DNA of 64,000 nt, taken from contig JAVGVS010000621.1 of NCBI GenBank assembly GCA_032718565.1, positions 94,501 through 158,500 on the forward strand, written 5' to 3'. The notes beneath the pieces were generated by a model that was not told the origin of the DNA, did not search any database, and was given only the letters and a program-made list of their open reading frames with translations. Source of the stretch: Distichodus sexfasciatus (taxonomy: Eukaryota > Chordata > Actinopteri > Characiformes > Distichodontidae). Positions 45,794 to 59,200 of the stretch are shown piece by piece. Position 1 is the first letter of the stretch; every line of letters starts with the position of its first letter. The position numbers and the translations under genes are program-made.

Positions 45794-48700
45794 TAATAAT
45801 AATAATAATAATTATTATTGTGTATTAATATCATCGTGTGTTGTTGTTGATATTCGATACAATTAATAATTAATTATGTTTATTAATGTTTCATTTGTGA
45901 TGTCTACTTCTGGGCCTCTAAATGTCATTACGTTCAGGATAATGCTTTATGAATTCAATATTTTATGATAAATCTGGATGATGTGTAATATAACAATGTA
46001 AGTATTAAATGAGTGCAGCTTCTCACCCAGGTCTGTGACCTTCACCACGGCCGTGTACTTGTTGTTCTTGACGTGAGGTGAGCGCATGCTGAAGGTTTTT
46101 CTGGCTGTGATTTCTCCCGTCTCCTTATCGATGCTGAGCCACATCTCTGGGTCCTGGCTGAGTTCAAACCTGAGACAAAACTCCTCATTTACAAGTGTCC
46201 AGTACTCTCTGTATTTAGCTTCATATCTGGCGTATACTCCTTGATACAATGCCCTGGTTGTGTTTCTGTTCTTGTTTGATACGTACATTATATAAATAAA
46301 TGGATGATATATTACATTTAGTTTTATTTTTTTTTTTTTTTTTTTTAGATCTAATCAATAACAAAAACAAAAGATATTTGTTTTTAAAGCTAATTTTACT
46401 GAGCTTATCATTTGGTTCTCTTATTGAAAATTCTGGATTTTTTCTTTTTTGATTGACTCACAAAAAATTATGGAACTTTGTAGTTAACATACTAATAATA
46501 ATGGAAAATAATGGAATGGGACTTATAAAATACATTCTAAATGATAAATTCCCACACCTGAGCTTGGAGTTGTCGGGGTCGTGTGTAATGTCGGAGGTCA
46601 GCACGGTGCCCGGTGAGATAGACTCGGGTACGGACACCCGTATGGGGTTTTTGTAAAAAAGCGGGGCTTCGTTTTCGTTGAGGACCCTCACAGTGACAGT
46701 GGCGGAGCTGGTTGCTTGGTACGGGCTCCTGAAGCTCAGAAGAACCTTGTTCTGGCCCGTCACCACCAGCTTGTACTCAGACTGAGACTCGTAGTCCAGC
46801 GGCTGCAAAAGGGAAATGTGTAAATAAAGTCACTGTAAATTTACAACATAAAACTGACAGCAGGGTTGCAAACCATCTTCTGCATTTCCACATCAAGCTT
46901 ACTGTATTTAATTTACATTCATTTTACAGTTTGATGCCGTGTTGCCTGCTGCAAACTTTTGTCTTCCTATCTGAGATAATACTTCAAATATTTCTTATTA
47001 AAATATTACATTTTTTGGGAACACAGTTCAGAATGCAGTTTACATTTCACCTCCATTCAGCGGTCTATATCTTTCAGTCTATAATCTACAATGAACCTAA
47101 AACCCAGTGGGAGTAACATAAGATTGCTGCAGATTTACATCTCATTTAGTACAGTATTTTACTGTGTCAAAACTATAAAGTTATGACAGTTTGTTATAGT
47201 GTGGTTTAATCTGTAATCCACCAAAACAAAAAACAATAAAATTACAAAACTGAGATTATAATTATGACTGCCTATTAGGGATATTGAAGAAGAAAAAAAA
47301 ACCCATAATTGGAGCTGAGGGTGGACTAAAAATTCTGAGAAAAAAACGCAGGTATTCCTGAGAAAAAAAGTCAAACATTTCTGGATTAAATTGGTAAATT
47401 TATGAGAAAAAGACTCCAAGACTTCAGAAATTGAATATTGAATATTAATGTTGTAAAATCATAAATTTGCAACAAAACTTGGATATTTTTTATATAGTAA
47501 AGTCATAATTTTGCGGTAAAAAGTGAAAGTTTTTGGGATTAAAGTTGTAAATTATCTGAATTTTACTCCATCCCTCAGATCCATTTTTTAAACCTACACT
47601 CCGACGTGGTAGTATGCTAACCAAAATCACTTTGGAACCCACAGGGCTGATTTCATGAACGGGGAGTAATCCTAGTCTTGAACTAAATTGTAGTACCAAT
47701 GGAGATTTACCACTGAAACTCAAAGCTAGTCTAGGACTAGGCTTAATACCAGGCCTGGGGAATTGGCCGACAGGAAGGGACTTTACATGCATGCATTTCC
47801 AGGATTGACCAGCAGATGGCGACACTACACAGTTGTTGACCAGTCCCACGGTGGAGGTCAGTCACAAACGAGCCTCATTCATCAATATTTTCTTATTTAA
47901 ATGTTTTAGTAAACTTGTTCCTACGAAAAATAAGACGTGTAAACAGTATAATATAATAAAACTGTAGAATTCTGCACAATGGAATAAGCTGATTGTAATT
48001 GTAGTTTTCTCCACTTGACGCAACATTGCAACATTTGCACATATTACTGAATTCGTCACATTACTAAATTGCACATTATTTCTACTTCTACCTTAGACTC
48101 TATAGAGATACTGTACCCTTTATTATTTAATATTGTCTGTTTAGAATATTCATATTAAACTGCTGCAGATCTTCATTGCAAAAAAGTCAGTTCCAAGACT
48201 GTAATTGTAGTTTTTTTCCACTTGACTGCTGCTGTAATATTTGCATATATCATTAAATACCTCACATAACTTAAAACTGCACATTTCTTATTCTATTCCA
48301 TTTTCAGCACCTCAGAGGTGAGCAGGAAATGTTACGTGGGTTTTGCTTCACCTTTACTACAGAGATAATGCCCTGGTTTGTTGTGGGGTCGGTGCTGATG
48401 GCAAAGTTTCCAGAAGGATCTCCTCTTGTGATGGAATAAAATATTCTCCAGTTGTCAGTGTCTCGCTGGTCTCGGTCTGTGGCGTTCACACGGCCCACTT
48501 CCACTCCCCGCTTATTCTCCATCGCAGACATGTTGTACTGCAAACACAAAGCAGCCGTAACATTACTGTGGTAAAAGAGAAATATATTTATTGTTAACAA
48601 GACACTACTACTTGTAATCAGGGTTGATGTGACTATTTACTGTTTAATAATTTAAGTTCAACTGCTGCCTTGAAATTTCAAGTACAATAAAACTGTATGT

Positions 48701-51700
48701 ACTTATTATATAGAGTAATCAGACCCTCCAGGATTTCACGATGTTGCAATCGCAACTATTAACTCAAATTCAGCCAATCCCCGCGCATTCATTACTACCG
48801 TGCAATTTTGACCAATCACTGCAACTTTTCCGCAATTTTTAACCAATCACCGCAATTTCTCCACAATTTCTGACCAATCATTGTCGTTTCCCGCAAACAA
48901 AACCTCGTTTTCCGTGATAAAACCTTCAAAAATAACTAAATGATTAATGGTTAATATAAATAAAAATTGTTTTGTTCACTTCATTTTAATGAATGGTTAA
49001 AGGATCATTATAAAGGGGGACAAAATCGCCAATTGTTCCTCAACTTTGACTTACTTCAGCAATTTTATTGCAACAAAACGCCTAAAACACCGCAAATTTC
49101 ATCACAATTTCTTTTTAAAGCTGCCACAAAATCAGTCATTTTAGACTGCGAAAGTCTCAACAACAACATAAAAGCCTGCGAAATCATGGAGGGACTGTTT
49201 AGAGTAATTATATGTACTAATTATTCCACCTCATTATTTTAAGTCTAGTTTTAACAAGTTATTGTGTGATTGAACAACTGATAAAGAAGTAAAGAAGGAG
49301 AAATGATAAAGGCTGTTTGTAAATCATTTCTGCTGATTATAGTTAAACTAGCGGTTAATCTGCTGAACTGCTGAATTAATGTTACGCTCTAACGCACTAC
49401 ACATAAGAAAAGTAATAGCACAGTTTCCCATAATAAAATAGGGAACTACACATTTTTTTACCTTAAAAATGAGAATAATAGCATTGCAGTTGGGCTACCT
49501 GCAAAGATATGCAGTGACTAACGTCTTGACAATGAGCTGAAATTTTTAAGATGTAAACAGCATCTCTATGGCAAAAGATTTGGCAAGAAGTTTAGGGAAG
49601 AAAAAGCAAGAAGTAGAAAAAGTAGAAAGAAGAAAACAGACATGAAATCAGACATTTCAAATATTTTCCCTGAAATGATAATGTTTAATATTTTTCCACT
49701 GAAGAAAAAATTAAAAAGGAGAGATATAGTTAAAAGGGAGGAATAAAGTGTTTCAAAGGGTTAAAAAGGCCAAGATGATGTCACAGATCTTGAAAAATTA
49801 TCCCATTAGTCTGAGAGGAAAAGGGGGAAAAGGGATGCAGTTGGACTTCAGACAAGAAAAGCAACTTCTCCCTGATGAGCTGAACATTTTCAGCCACAAA
49901 CAGTGTTTCTGCAACAAAACTGTGGAGCCAAAAACTGGGAAAGAGCAATCACATCACTGCACAGCACAGCACAGACTACTCCAGATCTGACTACTGCTGC
50001 TTCTGTAATGAAGTTTTGTGTATACCGTGTTGGGTTTGAACTGTGGTGCGTGGTTGTTGATGTCAGTGACATGGATAACGGCTCGTCCCATCCCAGTGAG
50101 ACCCTCACCGGACATATCAGCCACCTGGAGAGTAAGCCGGAACGACTGAACCACCTGAGAAAAGAAGACGGGAGATTTTTGATCAAGTAAAAGCAAATTT
50201 ATTTGGATCTTTCTTTTTAAGATCCTTAAATCTTTCACATAAACTAAAGTTTATTAACGGATGAATTTCAAAATTTGCACTCAGGACATGAAATTCAGTG
50301 ATTTTTATGATTTATAGTTGTTTTATAGTGACTTTAATCTAAAGCATGTAGTTAAAGATGTTTGCTGCTTGTGCCGTCCTACATCTCGGTCCAGGCCCAC
50401 ATCTCGGGTGTAGATGACCCCTGTCTCATTGTTGATGCCAAACATAGTCTTGTTGACGCTGAACGGAGGGAAACTCTCCTGTGCCACGATGAAGTAACTC
50501 AGCAGTGCGTTGTCGGTCTCGGGATCGTCAGCGTCCACCGCTGATACGGTCAGAACTGAAGTACCTGAAGTTAAGGTTAGTAGTGTTATATACTAGGAGT
50601 GTAACAATACATTGTTCTAGATTGATAAATCAATTTGATAATCAATGAGCATTACAGCATCAGTACAAGGTGAAAACATTGATTTGACATTTTGCACCAT
50701 CACTTCATATTAAACTGGAGGTGTATTTTAATTAAAAGAGAAAAGCATAGTGATCAGCCTATAATTTTAAATTCATAAATTTATGCAGCCTAAACTGTAA
50801 GTTGCACAAAGCTGAAACTTGGTCAATACGTAGGCATGCTATGCTGCTTAGCATTTAACGAAAAGCACAGTGATCTGCCTTTCTAATAAGCATAATATGA
50901 ACTCCTTCTAGGTCGATTGGCTGATTAGAGCAAGTGAGGTGTCAAATGAATCTGAGGACTTGTTCTAAAGTGATAACAGAGCTTTTTGCTATTTTTTTTG
51001 CTAATTCTGACTTCTGATTCATGCTTACTGCGTCAGCTGCGCTACATCAGATTGTTGTCCATTGAATCGATAGGGGCGTATTTTTGATAAAACAAGATTT
51101 ACAACCCTACTGTTTACATCTGGATATGATGGGAATCAAATAAAACATCTGAGTGTGTATGTGTGTTTTATACCTGGAATGGAGAATTCTGGAACGCTGC
51201 CAACAAATTCCTCTTGGATGAAGTTGGGTCGGTTATCGTTCTGATCCAGTACGTAGATCTCGATGGTTGTGGGGTTCTCGAGGCGCTCACCGCTGGGCGA
51301 CAAGGCGAAGGCTTTTAGCTGAACACACACACACACACACACACACACAACAAATGATTCGTCAATTAGCCAGAACATTATGACCACCTGGCTAATATCT
51401 AGTAGGTCTGCAGATACGCAGCTCCATACACAACAAGCTGCCATGCACACTGTATTCTGGTTCTTGCATCATGGACTGCAATGGACAACCGAGTCGACAT
51501 CTGCCAATATCACAAAGTCTGTTGTGATGCAGTTTTGATTTGATTCAATTCGGGAGCCTGCGATATGAGACAATGTCACATGCTGATTTAACACAATCAC
51601 TTCCATTCAAATCACATCATAAAAAGCTGCTAAAATATCATTTAACGTTGCTATTCCTGAGTCGAACTAGACTAGACTAGACTTTTATTTAAGTTTAAAC

Positions 51701-52904
51701 TTCTAGTTTAAAGTGTATATTTTATATTCTATTTATATATTGCTTATTCTATGTGCTTTATTTGTTCTTTGTGTCTTGTTCTTTGCACTGTTAAAACTGA
51801 AGCCTCATCATCTTGTCTCTCTGTATACTGTATACAGTATATAGCAGAGATGACAATAAAGTTCCCTTTGACTTTGACATTTTTAAATGAAAAACAATCT
51901 CTTTAAATAAAAATGATTTCTGTTTTCACTTTGTATTGATTTATTGATTTTTGAGTTGATATATTGCTGTAGATTGATGTATCATTGCACCCCTACTTTC
52001 TATCATGCCAACATTAACATTTTCAACAATTTGAACTACACTAGTGCTTGTGTTTGATTGGACGACACAGGCCAGGCTTCTTAGTTCTAAAGGATTTTAA
52101 CACGTTTGTTCACATGAAAATTAGGACATTTAAATAATATATTACACAACTGTAGATATACTGTAAGTTAATGTTTTGAACAGATATGCAACAATTTTTT
52201 AAGCGTGCTCTTCAGTAGTTATAGATTCTGTTCTTACCTAAGAGCAAATCTCAAATAAGCAAACATTGTTGAATGTGAGAGTTCTTGGTAAAGACTTAAT
52301 AATGGTTAGTGAAGGATGTTCACAAATGAACTCCACCTGGCATTGGACATAATGCTATGGCCATTTTGTTGTGCATGTGAGTGTTTAATATGGACACTTT
52401 ACAAACTTGAATCACTGATTTAAACTGGAGTCACACTGATGACATGCGTTTTTGTCCAGAGAAGAACGGCATGCAGTGGACGTCAAACATTTTATTTTCC
52501 GTCTAAAACAGCCACTCAACCTGCCATTGCGTTACACGGCCTCTGAAGTTGGACAAACGCCCTGTTATTTATGACTGCTAATTTACCGTGAAGCTCTTGT
52601 GCTTCTCTCTGTCCAGAGGCATTTTGCTCTTGATCCATCCTGTTTTATCGTCAATTTCGAAGAGGTCTTTGGGCTCCTGGTCGACCCCGGGCCCTTCCAG
52701 CTTGTAGATCACTTCTCCAGTGAAAACCTTGTCCGATTTGATCTGCAGGAGACACACGGATCGAGTTAGACACACTGGAACACGAGTGTAGCATGAGGAC
52801 ATGATCTGGCTAAAAGATGGTTTTGTCAAATTGAATTAGGTCAATAAACTCAAAGAGGAAATTGAAATGTAGATTTTTCTTTTCTTGTTTATAAAGTTTT
52901 CATC

Positions 52905-52995
<91 letters not shown>

Positions 52996-55900
52996 ATCTA
53001 TTAGTGTTTGTATTGAGCTTGGTATGTTGTGTGCTGCTGTTTGCAGTAATCACCTGCACCAGGTACTCAGGGACCTGTTTGCTGTTTTCAGAGACCCGGA
53101 TGGGGGGAATGATCCAGTCTCGCTTCACCCTACCCAGACCCCCACTCTTCGGTCGCCACGGAAACAACGCCGCCGGGTTTGGGTTATGCGAGTTTGGTTG
53201 GGTGGAGCTTAGGACCTGCAGAGCAGACAGACAATTTTTTACTCTCTCTTTCTGTCTTTCACACACACACACACACACAAACTACTTATTAGCAGTGTAA
53301 ATGACAAATTTCATTCTATCCATCCATGTATATATCCATCTATCAATCTATCCGTATATCTACCCATTCATTATTCCTTCATCCATACATCCCTCCATCC
53401 ATCCGAGTATCTATCGCTCTATTAATTCATCCTTCTCTCTATCCATCTATCTATCTATCCATCCATTCACATATCTATCCATTCATCTATCCATCAATCC
53501 ACCCATGAATCTATCCCTCTATCCGTCCATATATCTATCCCTCAAACCACCCACACACCCATGCATCCATCCATCTAATTTTCTGACCCCCACACAGCCC
53601 GCTCTCACTCACACATACACAGCTGTCTGCTGAGTGCATTAGCTCAGTTCATCTGCTGCTCTCATACAGGCTCTATTCAGTCTCAAACTGCACCTGACAG
53701 AGGTCAGAGGTCAAACTCAGAAACTGCTACACTCACATACACACACGCAGACAAGCACAAACCTTCATTCTACTTGGAAAAACCTCCACCAACCCAAAAG
53801 CATCACACATCTGCATCATGTCTGAACTGTGCTTTTACTCTCACAATTTGCAGCATTCCAAAACCAACAGGGCAGCTTTCTACAACACTAATATGACACA
53901 ATAATATGACCTAACCAATTTACCCACATATTTTGTGTGTATAATTATAATTCTTATTAATTTTGGGTGCTGTCGTGTCGATGCCAGTTTAAAAGCCCTG
54001 CTGGATTTAAGAATTAGATTTCTGGCTGTGGTGTTCAGCTGATGGATGTGTTTGTAGCCGGTGGTGTTGGAGGGCATGGCTGGCACTCTGGCACGCGGGA
54101 GAGCAGCTGCTGGAGAATGCCGGTCATGCCCGGCCCTGTGAGCCAGAGTCAGGGCAGACTAATCTTAGTCCATGCAGAATTCCTCCACCATTCCTCCTCC
54201 TCCTCCATCATCCTGCTATCATTCATACACACACGCTCTATAAACGAGGACTGCATTCTGAGCGAGTCCAACATCGTCAGCCAGGACCACTTTCGAATGA
54301 GAAATGCTTGACAGAAGTTTACCTGAACATAAAAACAAAGTATATTTAGGTATTATCTATCTGTAAAAATCATATTTGACCTCAGTTAAGTTTGCTGATT
54401 AAAATGAGAAAATGTAACCTATAATTGAACTTTTTGAAAAGAGTACATGCAGCCCAATGTTTTAAGTGTTTGTTCTATTCAGAATTTTGCAGAACCATTA
54501 TCCATAAATTTGAGGAATTTATCACGTTTATCAGAATTTAGCTTATCTAGCTAAATATTTTAAGACTAATTGGGATGCCACGTGACACATGACGTTGTAG
54601 CAAGCTGATGAAAACTGAAGAAAACATTTTTTTAGACTTTTTTAATGTTTATTTCTTTAACTGGTGATTTGTGATCACCAGTTAAAGAATTGTGACACTT
54701 TGTGATTTTCAGGTAACGTGTCTTCGAATTAAAAAAAAAAAATAGTTTTAATGTCTAATGAGCTGCTTTTACCGGAAGTGACAAAGAGAACTACAAAACT
54801 CGTTCCCCGATGCGGGTCGGTGAACGCAGCTCCAGCCATTATTGAAGTCTTCTTACTGTTCGTAGACTTATTAAGCTAGCAAACAGAACATGTTTATCAC
54901 TGAAAACATTGATTTTACTTTATAAAGTGCACAAATTCGCCAACACACCAACCAAGAGTAATTTCCGGGGTAAGAGCGCATTAGCTTCATTTTAACGTGC
55001 TTACAGTACAGAATGATTTTTTGAGTTTTAAACATTTGCATGTATTGGTTCCTGTTATGTGGCAGATAACTACAAGATAACTATAATGTAAGACAAATCG
55101 GCGGGAAAATGAGGCAGGAAGGTTTTAATATTAGGATAAAATCACGAAATAATTCTAAGTCGGTTCTTTTTTCTTCGTGTATTTATTTGACGTAACTCGT
55201 GTGTGTAGATAAAACGCTACAGTGACGAGCACCGTTCACGAGTGACCTAAACTCGCCCAGTACTTACATTAAACCTGACCAAATGCAAAATTATGCCCAA
55301 CCAGCTTTTTATTATCAAAAAGGAGCCCTGTGTTATGTCAGGAGTGGTCATAATGGATTTGTTTCGATACAGTTGTGAGATCGTGATTGAGAAGTGGTGG
55401 AATGAAGCTAATTAAACAGTATAACGGCGTGATTTGCTCAACTTTTTGGCTTGTAGTGTGTTGCCTTGCTGCTTCTGCTCACTGTCCTATCGACATGTTC
55501 CCATCTGGACGCGTTGTTAAGTCGTGAACAAGGAGACGTTCGCGAATATCAAACGAATGTCGAATATTAAAGCAAGCTTGAGATGGGGTTTGTGGCGGTT
55601 ATTTTCTTATACACACATCAGAAAGTTTAAGAGAACTTAACTGAGATCAACAGGTTACAGCACGTCATTTACATTTTTTGAAATTTCGAGAATACCCTCT
55701 GAACCTACGACGGCGTTTTAGTGCCACCTTAAAAAAAAATCTAAGTGCCACCTTAAAAAAAAAATCTAAGATTACGAGATTAAACTCGTAATATTACGAG
55801 AATAAACTCGAAACTACGAGAATAAAGTCGAATCAAATTATATCAAACTACATTTAACTAAAGAGATTTTAATAAACCTTACCTTACCAAGGTCTTCCGT

Positions 55901-56219
55901 AGAGCTAACTCACTGACGCAGACGACGTGCTTGTACAGAACGTATCTTAAACATTCACGTCAAAATTCGACTTTATTCTCGTAACATTTCGACTTTATTC
56001 TCGTACGTAACATTTACGACTTTATTCTACGAGAAATATTACGAGTTTAATCATGACAGATTTTCTTTTTTTTTTAGGTGGCACTTAGATATTTTTTTAG
56101 GTGGCACTAAAACGCCGTCGTACTGAACACTGTTTATTTCAGTTGTATAATTATTTATTATTGAAAATCAGAAGGAACAAATTCATAGTATCCTGTGACT
56201 TATTATCATCACCATTATA

Positions 56220-56277
<58 letters not shown>

Positions 56278-59200
56278 GTTGTTGTTGTTGTTGTTGTTGT
56301 TGACCATACCACTGTGTCATTTGAATTAACTCATGTTTGTTTTTCAGATTCAAGGAGTCTTTGGTTCACCACACTTCATCTGAGTGATGGTAAGGACAGC
56401 AATAATTTAATATTTAATGTATGTATTTTTTTTGCATTTGGGATCCTGATTCCCAAATCTTTGTTCATCTCTTTTGGGAATAATGAGCAAAAATAAAATT
56501 GTTTTTTTTTTTTTTTCTCCCATTTGTAATAAGTTGACTGCTTTCCTTGTTTGACAATGGTTGTATGCAATTTCTTAAAACATAATGTTGTGAAGTGAGA
56601 GTTGTGTAGAGATTTTTAAGAAATTATTCAACATACTAAAATCCACCTTCTATTTTCACAGTAGCAGTAACTTCAGTAGTAGAAATATTAAGAGTTGTAG
56701 TAGTGTTAGTAACTCAAATTAGTATCCATATTCTTCTTGAAATATTAAGGATTTCTAAATGAGATCCTTTAATTTTACTGGCGGGTGAAACATGCTAGTT
56801 TTTAAGTAAAAATAACCTTAAATGTTAAATATACTTATGCAACATTTTTGCATTCTTCTTTTTAAGCATACCTTACACAACATTGTACGTAGCATTACCT
56901 AAAATATTTAGTTTAATTATACTCAGTAACATGAATGCAAAAATGTTGCACTATATTTTATAGTAAAATCAGATAATTTTGTGTTCCTTTTTGACACAGT
57001 GTATAAAAGGCTTAATTTATTCATTTAAGCGTTTTCTCCAGATAACACAACAGCTTATACAGGGTTTCTGGGTGGTACTCAGTGGAGGTCGTACTAATGT
57101 CTTTACCAGTACGCCACTTTTAGTTACTTTGCAGTCTTATCAATTATCTTTGATGTCTTTTCAGGTCTGAGCCAACACTTGCTCACTTTCTTCAAACTTT
57201 TAGTGATTTAACCTGTTGTTCAGCCACACAACTGCCTCAGCTCTGACCTTATGACCTGCAGTTAGCAGGAGAACAGTTGTAGGGGCTTTATTTCTGTCTT
57301 TCTTTTGCGTCCCCCAGGCAGAACCAAGTGCAGAGTTCAAAAGAGAAATTCTTTATTGGAGGATGGCGCTTGCAAAAATCGGCATCGTAAAAAAGTTTTA
57401 GAATCTATTTAAACCGTCCACAAAATATACAAAGCAAAAATGTAGCACGCAAACGAGTAATCCAGTAAACAGACAGAGTAGTCACTGAGAAAACAGTCCT
57501 AAAATATCAAACCCAAAGCGTAAGGCAAAAATAAAGAGAAAACACAAAGCAAAACATAATGGAAAATCGCTTATGTGGTGGAAAATAAACTAAAATCAAT
57601 GGACCTCATCCATCAACCGTTCTAAAGAAGAAATTTGACGTTAAAATGTCAAAATGTCTGTTGTTTTCTTTAAACAATTGTCGAATTGAAGTAAAACCAA
57701 GCTAATGCATGCAATACAATTTACGTCTGTAGCTAAGAATAAATATCAAATAAGTCTTCATGAAAACTGCGTAAGTGGATAAACATTTTTTACTTAAGAA
57801 CGGTTGGTGAAGGTTTTTATTTGTTTTGCATTTGTTTAGTACATGTTCAAGAAATCAAATAAAGCTTAGCATCTTTCAACAACAAAGTTTAAACATCAGG
57901 AATCTTGGCAATCATGTCACTTTGGAAAACTTCAGTAGTTAACTCCCAAAATACATGCTGAATTCTAAACCTCTGAACCTTGTTGGAGAAAATGAGACAG
58001 CTAAGAATAAACTGTGTATATTATCTGTAAATGAGAGCTGGTGTGAGTTTATATAGAGAAGTGCTAATTTCATCAGCTAACTTGACAGTGATGAAAATAA
58101 ATCAGACAATTACATAAATCTCCACCTTTCCCATAAAGCTGTTTATTGACTCCTCATAAGTCAGAACGGAATAAAATCAAATCTGTATGACAACATTTAA
58201 TAACAGGTTGGATTGTAGCGGGTCTCCAGCTTAATCTGGCCTGTTTTACCTTGTGACACGTTTATGATTAATGGAAATTCACCAACAACATCAACGTAAT
58301 GGCAACTCAGAATAAATCCTAAATAATTTAAGTAAGTTTAAATTTGGACTGTACATTTATATTGAAACTTAATTAGTCATTTAGCAATTTTTGATTTTCT
58401 CTTGCAATACGATTACAGTGATGGATAAAATGTGCTGGTGTTACACTCGGCCTTATATAACACCACATAGCAAATTTGCTGTTGATTGCTGACGTTGTTG
58501 AAAAAATTTACTTTTTACAAGGAAATATAAACACTTTGAGTGGCATTGTGTGTTTGCCTCATTTAGCGAATGTGAGCTTGCAGATGGACTGTGTCCCGAG
58601 CCGCATAGTACCGCACTTAATAGTATGGTTTGGTCCTATTATCATACTTTCTTATGTGGTAGTATGCATCTCAGGAAATAGCCGGGGTTGCAGCTTAACA
58701 GCCCTCTACGCACTAGGTAGCGCACATGGAGAGTCATGAGCACTGCTGCACATCTGTGCTGTGTTCACAATGACAAATAATTACTCGCTTTCACTTCACT
58801 GCTAGGACACTACACAGAGTATACTTAGAAGTTTATTTTCAGTGTTTTTTGGTAAAGGTGTGCAGCGGTGTGTAGTTTTGCCGTTTCTTCCAGCTTCCAG
58901 TCATCACCTCGTTGTACCGGAGGTCACTCCCCACCCCAAACCCAACCCCATGCATGCTTTTGTTACTGCAGCACCCCTATTTTTAGAGACCGTATTTCTC
59001 TACAACACATGCTCGGTCTCACTCAGTGCCGCCTCGAGGAGCGCCGTGAATTTCATGCAAAAAATAGCGGCAGCTGGTGCAGTGAGGAATTTTAGTTAAG
59101 GATTCGGGAGAATGCAGCTGACAAATCTCTCACAGCCTCCACACACATATCTGAGAAATCCAGAACTGCAAATCCCATCATGCCATAGCAAAAGTTCAAA

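Noticed and set aside
45684..45866. Frame coding long Ile and Asn runs
   Set aside because: Translation of the (TAA)n microsatellite.
53301..53633. 110-codon plus-strand frame
   Set aside because: Translation of degenerate CCAT/CTAT repeats (Ser/Ile/Tyr/Pro pattern).
56101..56496. 131-codon plus-strand frame
   Set aside because: Starts in a transposon end and crosses (TTA)n(GTT)n, giving Ile and Val runs.
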